Source: Bacillota bacterium (lineage in GTDB: Bacteria > Bacillota > Clostridia > Peptostreptococcales > Anaerovoracaceae). Taken from it: DNA of 12,138 nucleotides. Positions 1-7,359 of the stretch are shown piece by piece. A model generated the notes under the pieces. It did no database searches, was not told the origin of the DNA, and saw only the letters and a list, made by a program, of their open reading frames with translations. The stretch lies in NCBI GenBank assembly GCA_016282655.1, contig JAEELK010000149.1, positions 1-12,138 of the forward strand, written 5' to 3'. Position 1 is the stretch's first letter, and every line of letters starts with the position of its first letter. The translations under genes were made by a program, and so were the position numbers.

Positions 1-36
1 CCTTCGGAACGGCCCCCGCCATCCGACGCAAACGAA

Positions 37-64
37 AAGAGCGCCTGCTGCTGCAGGCGCTCTT
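37..64 (-). terminator. Hairpin terminator after the DUF975 gene
   Basis: A perfect 11-bp stem (37-47 with 54-64) encloses a 6-base loop. It begins about 30 bp past the stop codon of the minus-strand DUF975 gene. Read on the minus strand it is followed by TTCGTTT, a short interrupted T-run; on the plus strand it is followed by CTATTTTAT. It is therefore best read as the terminator of the permease-DUF975 unit, and it might also act on a plus-strand gene ending outside the window. The remaining bases at the left edge (1-36) carry no gene that I can support. Confidence 0.7.
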
Positions 65-93
65 CTATTTTATCTACTTTGTACCGCGCGGGA

Positions 94-882
94 TCAGTCG
101 TCGTCCTCGTCCTCTTCGTCCCTGCGGACTCCCACGACGCCTTCGTCGATCACCTGATAGTCCGGACGCAGGCGCGCTCTTTCGAGGGAGCGTCTCTGGT
201 CCAGCGCCTCCAGATAGAACTGCGCCACGCCGTTCTGATAGTACGGCAGGACGAAGATCATGAGCAGGCCATAGAAGAGGCTGCCGAGCAGGAGCCAGAG
301 GATGTACGAGAAGTCCAGGCAGAAGAGCTTCCACTTGTTGCCGACCATCAACTGCTTGCTGCGGGAGATGGCTTCCAGGGGGCCGATTTCCGGCTCGTCC
401 AGCAGGATGTAATACGCCATGCGGTAGCGGTAGGCCGCGATGATGCCCGGGATGATGAAGAGCAGGCTCCAGAGGAAGGTGAAGATCACGATCAGCAGAT
501 AGGTGCCGAAGGCCCTTCCGAAGGAGGAGAAGCCGTTGATGACGTCCCAGGGCTTCGGCTCTTCCGCGCCGTTTCTGGCCATGGTGAGGATGAACTGCGC
601 AAGGCCAAGGGTCAAAGGGCCGGTCACGAGCAGCAGATAGAAGTCTCCCACGAGGCTGCTGGTGCTGATGGCGTCCGACCAGTTGTGGCTGCGAAACAGC
701 TCCCACATGGTCTGGTAATCGAGCGGCGCCGCGCCCGTGACCTGCTCCAGGATGGTCAGCGGGAGCGTGAGCAGCAGATAATAGATGACCGCGGCGAGGA
801 TGGCGCTCCCCCATCTGCCGCTGAGCGAGACGCGGGCCCGCGCCCGAAGCTCACTGGCCGGAACTGTGACACAACCGTTCAT
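94..882 (-). CDS. DUF975 family integral membrane protein
   Basis: A 262-residue polytopic membrane protein of unknown function. It resembles the DUF975 family common in Firmicutes. The most recognisable part is the segment around residues 168-196, where PLEAISRSKQLMVGNKWKLF and the following LDFSYILW stretch match the family signature of an amphipathic loop before a membrane helix. Hydrophobic segments lie at about 28-45, 82-101, 127-160 and 190-215. The C-terminus is cytoplasm-like and ends in a strongly acidic run (DEEDEDDD). The ATG is preceded at a proper distance by AAGGAGG on the minus strand, so this start is firm. The gene lies 40 bp downstream of the permease gene on the same strand and is followed by a hairpin terminator, so it is probably the second gene of that transcript. 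Family placement is fairly sure; no function can be given. Confidence 0.85.
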   Translation of the reverse strand: MNGCVTVPASELRARARVSLSGRWGSAILAAVIYYLLLTLPLTILEQVTGAAPLDYQTMWELFRSHNWSDAISTSSLVGDFYLLLVTGPLTLGLAQFILTMARNGAEEPKPWDVINGFSSFGRAFGTYLLIVIFTFLWSLLFIIPGIIAAYRYRMAYYILLDEPEIGPLEAISRSKQLMVGNKWKLFCLDFSYILWLLLGSLFYGLLMIFVLPYYQNGVAQFYLEALDQRRSLERARLRPDYQVIDEGVVGVRRDEEDEDDD

Positions 883-922
883 GTCTGTCCCTCCTTTTCG
901 ATCTTTCGATCCTGAATGACGA

Positions 923-2485
923 TCAGATCCCGTAGCCGATCACGAGCTGCAGGACGGTGTTGACGATGCCCATGAGGAAAGCCGTGATGAGCACGAGCTT
1001 GCCTGCCTTGCGGAAGATGATGTGCTCCTTCCCCGCCATGTCCGCCGCCGTGGTGCCCATGAGGATCTGGGAGGCGCCCAGGCCGACGCCCACGGAGCCC
1101 GCGACCGACTGGACCGCGCACATGAGCGTGGCGTTGAGGCCGAGGTTCAGCGCGGCCATCTTCTGGAAGCTGCCGAAGACCACGTTGGAGCTGGTGTTGC
1201 TGGAGGTGACGAAGCTGCCCAGCACGCCGATGAAGGGCGAGATGAAGGGGTAAGCCTTGCCGGCCACCGCGACGGTCCCTTCCGCGAGCGCGTGCAGCAT
1301 GCCCGCCGTCAGCATGGTCTCCGCCATGAAGACCAGGAAGAAGGTGGTGATGGTGGTGCCGAGACACTTCTTATACGTTTTTTTGCAGATCTTTTTCAGC
1401 GTGCCGGGCTTCCAGACCCCCGCGTGCTTGTAGACGAAGAAGGCCAGGAACGCGGCGATCAGGAGCAGCGGGCCCGGGTGGCCGAAGAGCTTCACCTTGG
1501 CGAAGCCGTGCTCCGCGGCGTTGTAGAAGCCCTGCAGCGTGGTGTATTCCGGGAAATCGAAGGAGAACTGCAGATGCCCCAGCGGCAGGAGCCTTGCGCC
1601 GAAGGTGATGATGATGACGATGATATACGGGCTGACCGCCTGCAGCAGGCTCATCTTCGGCATGTCCGGATCCGCCGCGTCAAGGCGCTTCCCTTCCGCG
1701 CTCTGCTCCGCGCGGGACAGGAAGAACTTGTTGAAGAGCAGCATCGCCGCGATGCCGAAGCTCGCGCCGATGAGACCGATGATGGAGAGCAGGCCGGCCT
1801 TCACGGCCACGAACATGCCGGCGGCGGTGACTGCGCCGAACACCACCACGTAGGGGATGCCGCGGAGCGCGGCCTTAAAACCGCCGTAGAAGACGCAGAC
1901 GCCGAAGCCGGTCACCAGCAGCGGGATGACGGCCATGAGCACCATGTCCGGCGCCAGCTCCTCGGCCGGGATGCCGGAGACCATCTCCATGGTGAAGAGA
2001 GAAGAGCCCATGGAGCCGAAGGTGACGGACCAGGAGTGGCCCACCAGTACGCCCGCCACGGAAGCCGCGGGGTCGAAGCCGAGCTTGATGAGGATGGGGA
2101 CGGTGATCGCCAGCGGCACGCCGAAGCCCGCCACGCCCTGCATGAAGGCGGAGAAGAGCCAGGCCAGCAGCAGGAACTGCACGAATCTGTCGCTGATGAG
2201 CCGGGAAAGGTCTCTGGTGATGATCTTGAAGGCGTTGACGCCGTCGACCATGTTGTAAAGGAAGAGCGCCGCCCAGATGATGAAGAGGATGTAGAAGGAC
2301 ATGGCCAGCCCTTTGCCGAGGGAGATCCAAAGCCCCGTCAGATCCAGGCCGAAGCCGAGGAAGGCGGTCAGGATGGCGATGACGGCCGCCACGACGCTGG
2401 CCTTCTTGGCAGGCAGTTTAAAGGCCAAAAGCGCGATGATCAGCCCCAGGATGGGCAGGCAGGCCAGGATGACTTTCACTAGCAT
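923..2485 (-). CDS. lctP: L-lactate permease family (LctP/LldP) carboxylate transporter
   Basis: A 520-residue transporter of the lactate permease family, expected to bring L-lactate, glycolate or a related 2-hydroxy acid across the cytoplasmic membrane with protons. It is hydrophobic throughout, with about 12-14 membrane segments. Family landmarks are GVAGFGVPLA (117-126), GHSWSVTFGSMGSS (149-162), GVLGSFVTSSNTSSNVVFGS (420-439) and GTTAADMAGKEHIIFRK near 477-493. These correspond to the conserved GxAGFGxP, GSFxxxSNTxSNxxFG and GKE...RK blocks. Several positions differ from the enteric LldP pattern as I remember it, so the true substrate is uncertain. The reading frame stays open up to 2569, but an upstream start there would precede the predicted transcription start. 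The ATG at 2485 has GGAGGAG 11 bases upstream and begins directly with a membrane segment. No lactate dehydrogenase lies next to it in the window. Confidence 0.88.
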   Translation of the reverse strand: MLVKVILACLPILGLIIALLAFKLPAKKASVVAAVIAILTAFLGFGLDLTGLWISLGKGLAMSFYILFIIWAALFLYNMVDGVNAFKIITRDLSRLISDRFVQFLLLAWLFSAFMQGVAGFGVPLAITVPILIKLGFDPAASVAGVLVGHSWSVTFGSMGSSLFTMEMVSGIPAEELAPDMVLMAVIPLLVTGFGVCVFYGGFKAALRGIPYVVVFGAVTAAGMFVAVKAGLLSIIGLIGASFGIAAMLLFNKFFLSRAEQSAEGKRLDAADPDMPKMSLLQAVSPYIIVIIITFGARLLPLGHLQFSFDFPEYTTLQGFYNAAEHGFAKVKLFGHPGPLLLIAAFLAFFVYKHAGVWKPGTLKKICKKTYKKCLGTTITTFFLVFMAETMLTAGMLHALAEGTVAVAGKAYPFISPFIGVLGSFVTSSNTSSNVVFGSFQKMAALNLGLNATLMCAVQSVAGSVGVGLGASQILMGTTAADMAGKEHIIFRKAGKLVLITAFLMGIVNTVLQLVIGYGI

Positions 2486-2496
2486 TTTTTCTTCTT

Positions 2497-2503
2497 CTCC
2501 TCC
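2497..2503 (-). promoter_or_regulatory. Ribosome binding site deciding the permease start
   Basis: GGAGGAG on the minus strand, 11 bases before the ATG at 2485. Together with the promoter at 2560-2588 it rules out the longer in-frame start at 2569. The spacing is on the long side. The sequence just upstream (2503-2509) can pair with the 5' end of the predicted transcript. Confidence 0.75.
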
Positions 2504-2559
2504 GTGCGGTCCGTGAATAAGAGCCGTGCGCGAAGCATGACCGCTCCGCACGTTTACTA

Positions 2560-2588
2560 ATACTATCACAGCGCTTTCCGCTTGTAAA
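2560..2588 (-). promoter_or_regulatory. Sigma-A promoter of the permease-DUF975 unit
   Basis: On the minus strand, TTTACA (2583-2588) and TAGTAT (2560-2565) are separated by exactly 17 bases. The -10 is preceded by TGTGA, giving a TGn extension. The predicted transcription start is near 2552, leaving a leader of about 68 bases before the ATG at 2485. The spacer contains a sequence resembling a catabolite-responsive element, listed separately. Confidence 0.75.
2566..2579 (-). promoter_or_regulatory. Possible cre (CcpA) site in the permease promoter spacer
   Basis: GGAAAGCGCTGTGA on the minus strand matches 11 of 14 positions of the Gram-positive cre consensus TGWAARCGYTWNCW, including the whole central AARCGYT core. 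It fills the spacer between the -35 and -10 elements, where CcpA binding would repress. Carbon catabolite control of a lactate permease makes sense, but the outer positions mismatch and the organism may not use CcpA in this way. Confidence 0.35.
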
Positions 2589-2627
2589 CCGCGCCGGGAA
2601 TTGTCTTTGCTGTGTCCGTCGTCGACA

Positions 2628-2637
2628 TTGTATACGA
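2628..2637. promoter_or_regulatory. GTATAC palindromic element, possible GntR-family site
   Basis: TTGTATACGA is a near-palindrome (one mismatch from TTGTATACAA) of the kind bound by several GntR/FCD regulators. It lies between the clpB terminator and the permease promoter, about 80 bases upstream of the predicted permease transcription start. Nine bases of it (TGTATACGA) are the exact inverse of TCGTATACA inside the inverted repeat at the aconitase promoter. I noticed no other GTATAC in the window. Function is inferred only. Confidence 0.3.
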
Positions 2638-2669
2638 AAAAACAGGAGCGCCCGCTGCCGGGCGCTCCT
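2635..2669 (-). terminator. Intrinsic terminator of clpB
   Basis: A perfect 11-bp GC-rich stem (2644-2654 with 2659-2669) with a 4-base loop. It is followed on the minus strand by GTTTTTTCG, a good T-run. It begins 19 bp past the clpB stop codon, so it ends the clpB transcript before the permease promoter. Confidence 0.9.
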
Positions 2670-2688
2670 TTGCCTGTTCCGTATGATA

Positions 2689-4836
<2,148 letters not shown>

Positions 4837-4841
4837 AAGAT

Positions 4842-4849
4842 CACTTCCT
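4842..4849 (-). promoter_or_regulatory. Ribosome binding site deciding the short clpB start
   Basis: AGGAAGTG on the minus strand sits about 6 bases before the ATG at 4836. There is no in-frame ATG, GTG or TTG between this ATG and the predicted transcription start near 4873, so the transcript cannot encode the missing N-domain. CACTT (on the mRNA, 4855-4859) and AAGTG (4842-4846) could form a small hairpin around this site. Confidence 0.8.
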
Positions 4850-4879
4850 TTCCCAAGTGGTTTCCCTTTTGATGCTTTT

Positions 4880-4908
4880 ATTATAGACCCCTGTTTTTTG
4901 TTTGTAAA
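4880..4908 (-). promoter_or_regulatory. Sigma-A promoter of clpB
   Basis: On the minus strand, TTTACA (4903-4908) and a perfect TATAAT (4880-4885) are 17 bases apart. Transcription should start near 4873, giving a leader of about 37 bases. The CIRCE operator begins 7 bp upstream of the -35. Confidence 0.9.
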
Positions 4909-4915
4909 GAAAAAT

Positions 4916-4942
4916 TTAGCACTCATTGAAAAAGAGTGCTAA
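4916..4942. promoter_or_regulatory. CIRCE operator (HrcA binding site)
   Basis: TTAGCACTC (4916-4924), a 9-base spacer, then GAGTGCTAA (4934-4942). Both arms and the spacing match the CIRCE consensus exactly. HrcA binds this element and represses class I heat-shock genes such as groESL and dnaK. Here it lies just upstream of the clpB -35, so it most likely controls clpB; the divergent dipeptidase promoter is about 70 bp away. hrcA itself is not in the window. Confidence 0.97.
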
Positions 4943-5009
4943 CAAAATTATCGATCTCCACTCCCGGAGGTCTTTTCCGCGGGCGTCCCGCGCGCCGCGG
5001 CGCGAATTA

Positions 5010-5018
5010 TGCTATAAT
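5010..5018 (+). promoter_or_regulatory. pepD: Extended -10 promoter of the dipeptidase gene
   Basis: TGCTATAAT is a perfect -10 (5013-5018) with the TGn extension. No recognisable -35 exists at 16-18 bases; that position is taken by a 14-bp perfect GC palindrome (4991-5004). Transcription should start near 5025, leaving a leader of about 88 bases that contains an imperfect tandem repeat (5054-5089) and a possible stem (5068-5090). Confidence 0.7.
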
Positions 5019-5053
5019 CAGCTCATATGAAACAAACGCGGGCTTTCCTGTGA

Positions 5054-5089
5054 GGCCGCGCAAGCGTCCGGGCCGCGCAGACGGTCCCG
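5054..5089 (+). repeat. Imperfect tandem repeat in the dipeptidase leader
   Basis: Two adjacent copies starting GGCCGCGCA: 17 bases at 5054-5070 and 19 bases at 5071-5089, differing mainly by inserted bases in the second half. The second copy can also fold as a stem (CCGGG at 5068-5072 with CCCGG at 5086-5090, extended past a bulge) ending 10 bases before the ribosome binding site. No T-run follows, so it is not a terminator. It may be chance in GC-rich DNA. Confidence 0.4.
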
Positions 5090-5113
5090 GGAAATATCGG
5101 AAGGAGCGAAACC

Positions 5114-6574
5114 ATGTCCTGCACCACCATCCTCGTCGGCAAAAAAGCCAGCAACGATGCTTCCACCATGATCGCCCGCACGGACGACGGCCGCTTCGAC
5201 GTGAAGCGGATCGACGTTCTGGACCCCGCCAAGGCGGAGCGCCGCTACAAGGCCGTGCTCTCCGACCTGGAGCTCGAGCTGCCCGCCGAAGGGCTGCGCT
5301 GCACCATCTGCCCCAGCGTGGACCTCTCCAGGGGGATCTGGGCCGCCAGCGGGATCAACGCCGCGGGCGTCGGCATGACGGCCACGGAGACCATCACCAC
5401 CAACCCCCGCGTCCAGGCCGCAGACCCGCTGCTGCGGGAGAGAGACCCGAAGGCCCCGGAGAAAGAGCTCCTGCACGGCCTCGGCGAAGAGGACATCGTC
5501 ATTCTCGTCCTCCCCTACGTCCGCAGCGCCAGAGAAGGCGCGGAGCGCCTCGCCGCGCTGCTGGAGCAGTACGGCACCTACGAGGCAAACGGCATCGCCT
5601 TCAACGACGAGAACGAGGCCTGGTGGCTGGAGACCATCGGCGGCCATCACTACATCGCGCGCAGGGTCCCGGACGACGCGGTGGTCATCAACCCCAACCA
5701 GTTCGGCATGGACGCCTTCGACCTGGAGGACGCCTTCGGCGCGCGGAAAGCGCATTTTTGCTCGCCCGACCTGCGCGAGTTCATCGCGGAGAACCATCTG
5801 GACTGCTGCCGGGGCGGCGTCTTCGACCCGCGCGCGCTCTTCGGCTCGCACAGCGCCCACGACCACATCTACAACACGCCGCGCGCCTGGTACATGGGGC
5901 GCTATCTGACCCCGCGCAGCCACCGTTGGGACGGGCCGGACGCGGAATTCACGCCCGAGAGCGACGACATCCCCTGGAGCCTCGTGCCGGAGCGCAAGGT
6001 CACCGTGGAGGACCTGCAGTTCCTCCTCTCCTCGCACTATCAGGGAACGCCCTACGACCCCTATTCCAACCGCGACACCGGCATGCGCGGCATGTACCGT
6101 TCCATCGGCATCAACCGCACCGGCGTGACCACCATCTGCCAGATCCGCGCCGGCCTGCCGGACGCCATCAAGGACATCGAATGGCTCTGCTTCGGCTCCA
6201 CCACCTTCTCCGCGACCCTCCCCCTCTACGCCGGCGTATCGAAGATGCCGCGCTACCTGAGCGAGGTCGGGCGCGAAGTCTCCAGCGAGAACTTCTACTG
6301 GGCCAGCCGCCTGATCGACGCGCTCGCGGACGGCAGCTACAACGCTTCGGCGCAGCACGTCGAGCGCTATCAGAACGCCGTGCTGTGCAAGGGGCGCCGC
6401 CTGATCCTCGAATATGACAAGAAAATGCTCGAGAGCGGAGACTTCTCCCTTGCGGAAGAAGCGAACGAAGCGCTGGCCGAGATGGCAAAAAAAGAGAGCG
6501 CTGACGCGCTCGGGAAAGTCCTGCACGAGGCCAGCGTCGGCATGAAGAACGGCTTCCGCCGCGCCGACAACTGA
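5114..6574 (+). CDS. pepD: C69 family dipeptidase (PepD type)
   Basis: A 486-residue member of peptidase family C69, the N-terminal-nucleophile dipeptidases (PepD/PepDA of lactobacilli and relatives), which cut dipeptides of broad composition in the cytosol. The N-terminus MSCTTILVGKKASNDASTM carries the family hallmark: Cys3 becomes the catalytic nucleophile after removal of the first residues, followed by the conserved TTxLVGKKAS...ST block and AR near 21-22. Further family-like pieces are WWLETIGGHHYIARRVPDD in the middle of the chain and the FGSTTFSATLPLYAGVSKMP region. There is no signal peptide or membrane segment, so it is an intracellular enzyme. The length is normal for the family. 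AAGGAG lies 7 bases before the ATG. It is transcribed alone, divergent from clpB, and its stop codon is only 6 bp from the stop of the convergent M50 gene. Confidence 0.92.
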   Translation: MSCTTILVGKKASNDASTMIARTDDGRFDVKRIDVLDPAKAERRYKAVLSDLELELPAEGLRCTICPSVDLSRGIWAASGINAAGVGMTATETITTNPRVQAADPLLRERDPKAPEKELLHGLGEEDIVILVLPYVRSAREGAERLAALLEQYGTYEANGIAFNDENEAWWLETIGGHHYIARRVPDDAVVINPNQFGMDAFDLEDAFGARKAHFCSPDLREFIAENHLDCCRGGVFDPRALFGSHSAHDHIYNTPRAWYMGRYLTPRSHRWDGPDAEFTPESDDIPWSLVPERKVTVEDLQFLLSSHYQGTPYDPYSNRDTGMRGMYRSIGINRTGVTTICQIRAGLPDAIKDIEWLCFGSTTFSATLPLYAGVSKMPRYLSEVGREVSSENFYWASRLIDALADGSYNASAQHVERYQNAVLCKGRRLILEYDKKMLESGDFSLAEEANEALAEMAKKESADALGKVLHEASVGMKNGFRRADN

Positions 6575-6634
6575 GCCCCGTTAGAACCAGATCTGATACA
6601 GAAAACGATAGACGTGCGTGACCGCGGGGCTCAG
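6571..6634. repeat. Inverted repeat spanning the convergent gene ends
   Basis: CTGAGCCCCG (6571-6580), overlapping the dipeptidase stop codon, is exactly complementary to CGGGGCTCAG (6625-6634), inside the 3' end of the M50 peptidase gene. The loop is 44 bases. Neither strand has a T-run after it, so a classical intrinsic terminator is unlikely. It could still fold in either mRNA and protect or end the transcripts, since no other terminator separates the two genes. Confidence 0.4.
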
Positions 6635-7285
6635 GACCCGGCTCGTCAGGCCGAAGACGATCAGGACCATCAGGATGATGAAGCCGTTGCGGTAGACGAA
6701 GTTGTAGACCTCGCTGTTCTTTAGGTTCAGCACGTTCGAGAAGAAGTTGAAGCCGTCCAGCGGCGGCACCGGCAGCAGGTTGAAGACCATCAGCACGATG
6801 TTGATGAGCACGATGTTCTGCACGATCTGCCGCAGGATGCCCCCCAGCGTGCCGTGGAAGATCCCCGCGGTGAAGCCCAGGCGGATCAGTCCCATGCAGA
6901 GCAGGGCCACCACGAAATTGGTGACCACGCCCGCCAGCGAGACGATGATCTCATCCCTTCTGCGGTGCTTGAAATTGAACGGATTGATCTGCACGGGCTT
7001 GCCCCAGCCGAAGCCGATGAAGAGCAGCGCGATGAGCCCCAGCGGGTCGATGTGCGCCAGGGGATTGGTGGTGAGGCGGCCCTGCATCCGCGGCGTGGGA
7101 TCGCCGCAGACGTCCGCCGCCTTCGCGTGCGCAAATTCGTGCAGAGAGAGCCCGACGATGATCCCCGGCAGGATGAGCAGGTTGTTCAGCAGCCAGTCCA
7201 TGGGGTTCGAAAAACCGCGCATGCTCTGCATGACCATGATGAACAGGAAGATCAGCGTCATGGGATTGGAGAAAAAAGCGCCCAA
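6581..7285 (-). CDS. M50 site-2-protease-like membrane metallopeptidase
   Basis: A 234-residue polytopic membrane protein of peptidase family M50, the small PDZ-less group that includes YwhC-like proteins. Members cleave substrates within the membrane; the substrate here is unknown. The zinc site is complete: HEFAH (49-53) in a hydrophobic helix, and NLLPVPPLDG (169-178) with the third ligand Asp177. Hydrophobic segments lie at about 9-22, 35-50, 82-93, 113-138, 150-172 and 199-213. Length is typical of the compact group. The start is TTG at 7285, supported by AAGGAG 7 bases upstream; the next in-frame ATG (residue 9) has no ribosome binding site. The gene is downstream of the radical SAM gene on the same strand, separated by 72 bp that hold a weak terminator and its own promoter. 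I see no functional link to the neighbours. Confidence 0.92.
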   Translation of the reverse strand: MGAFFSNPMTLIFLFIMVMQSMRGFSNPMDWLLNNLLILPGIIVGLSLHEFAHAKAADVCGDPTPRMQGRLTTNPLAHIDPLGLIALLFIGFGWGKPVQINPFNFKHRRRDEIIVSLAGVVTNFVVALLCMGLIRLGFTAGIFHGTLGGILRQIVQNIVLINIVLMVFNLLPVPPLDGFNFFSNVLNLKNSEVYNFVYRNGFIILMVLIVFGLTSRVLSPAVTHVYRFLYQIWF

Positions 7286-7292
7286 TAGAATG

Positions 7293-7298
7293 CTCCTT
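7293..7298 (-). promoter_or_regulatory. Ribosome binding site deciding the TTG start of the M50 gene
   Basis: AAGGAG on the minus strand, 7 bases before TTG at 7283-7285. This is the only good site near the 5' end of the frame and fixes the rare TTG start. Confidence 0.75.
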
Positions 7299-7317
7299 AC
7301 TTCGTTTTAGATGCGGT

Positions 7318-7328
7318 ATTCTATCACA
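7318..7328 (-). promoter_or_regulatory. Extended -10 promoter of the M50 gene
   Basis: TGTGATAGAAT on the minus strand: -10 TAGAAT (7318-7323) with a TGn extension. The best -35 at 17 bases is weak (TTTTCT). The predicted start near 7311 gives a 26-base leader. The same 11-mer stands before the radical SAM gene, and a one-base variant before the permease. Confidence 0.55.
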
Positions 7329-7336
7329 GTTCCCGC

Positions 7337-7359
7337 AAAAAGAAAAGCCGTCTTCCCTT
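7337..7359 (-). terminator. Weak terminator of the radical SAM gene
   Basis: On the minus strand AAGGGAAG (7352-7359), overlapping the stop codon, can pair with CTTTTCTT (7340-7347) around a 4-base loop. The 8-bp stem includes two G-U pairs and is followed by TTTG. It is weak, so read-through into the M50 gene is possible. Confidence 0.3.

Noticed and set aside
1..36. Possible end of another gene at the left edge
   Set aside because: The stretch is too short, with no stop codon or motif to assign a frame; nothing can be supported.
2486..2569. N-terminal extension of the permease to a start at 2569
   Set aside because: The extension is hydrophilic and unlike the family, and the start precedes the predicted transcription start (near 2552). 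The ATG at 2485 has its own ribosome binding site.
4837..4926. N-terminal extension of ClpB to a start at 4926
   Set aside because: The start codon falls inside the CIRCE operator and upstream of the promoter, and the extra residues do not resemble a Clp_N domain.
4978..4992. CGCGGG-CGT-CCCGCG hairpin between clpB and the dipeptidase gene
   Set aside because: The stem is only 6 bp, no T-run follows on either strand, and it lies between divergent promoters where no terminator is needed.
5027..5053. An 8-codon leader peptide frame before the dipeptidase gene
   Set aside because: It starts at or next to the predicted transcription start with no ribosome binding site, has no run of a single amino acid, and is not followed by a terminator-type hairpin.
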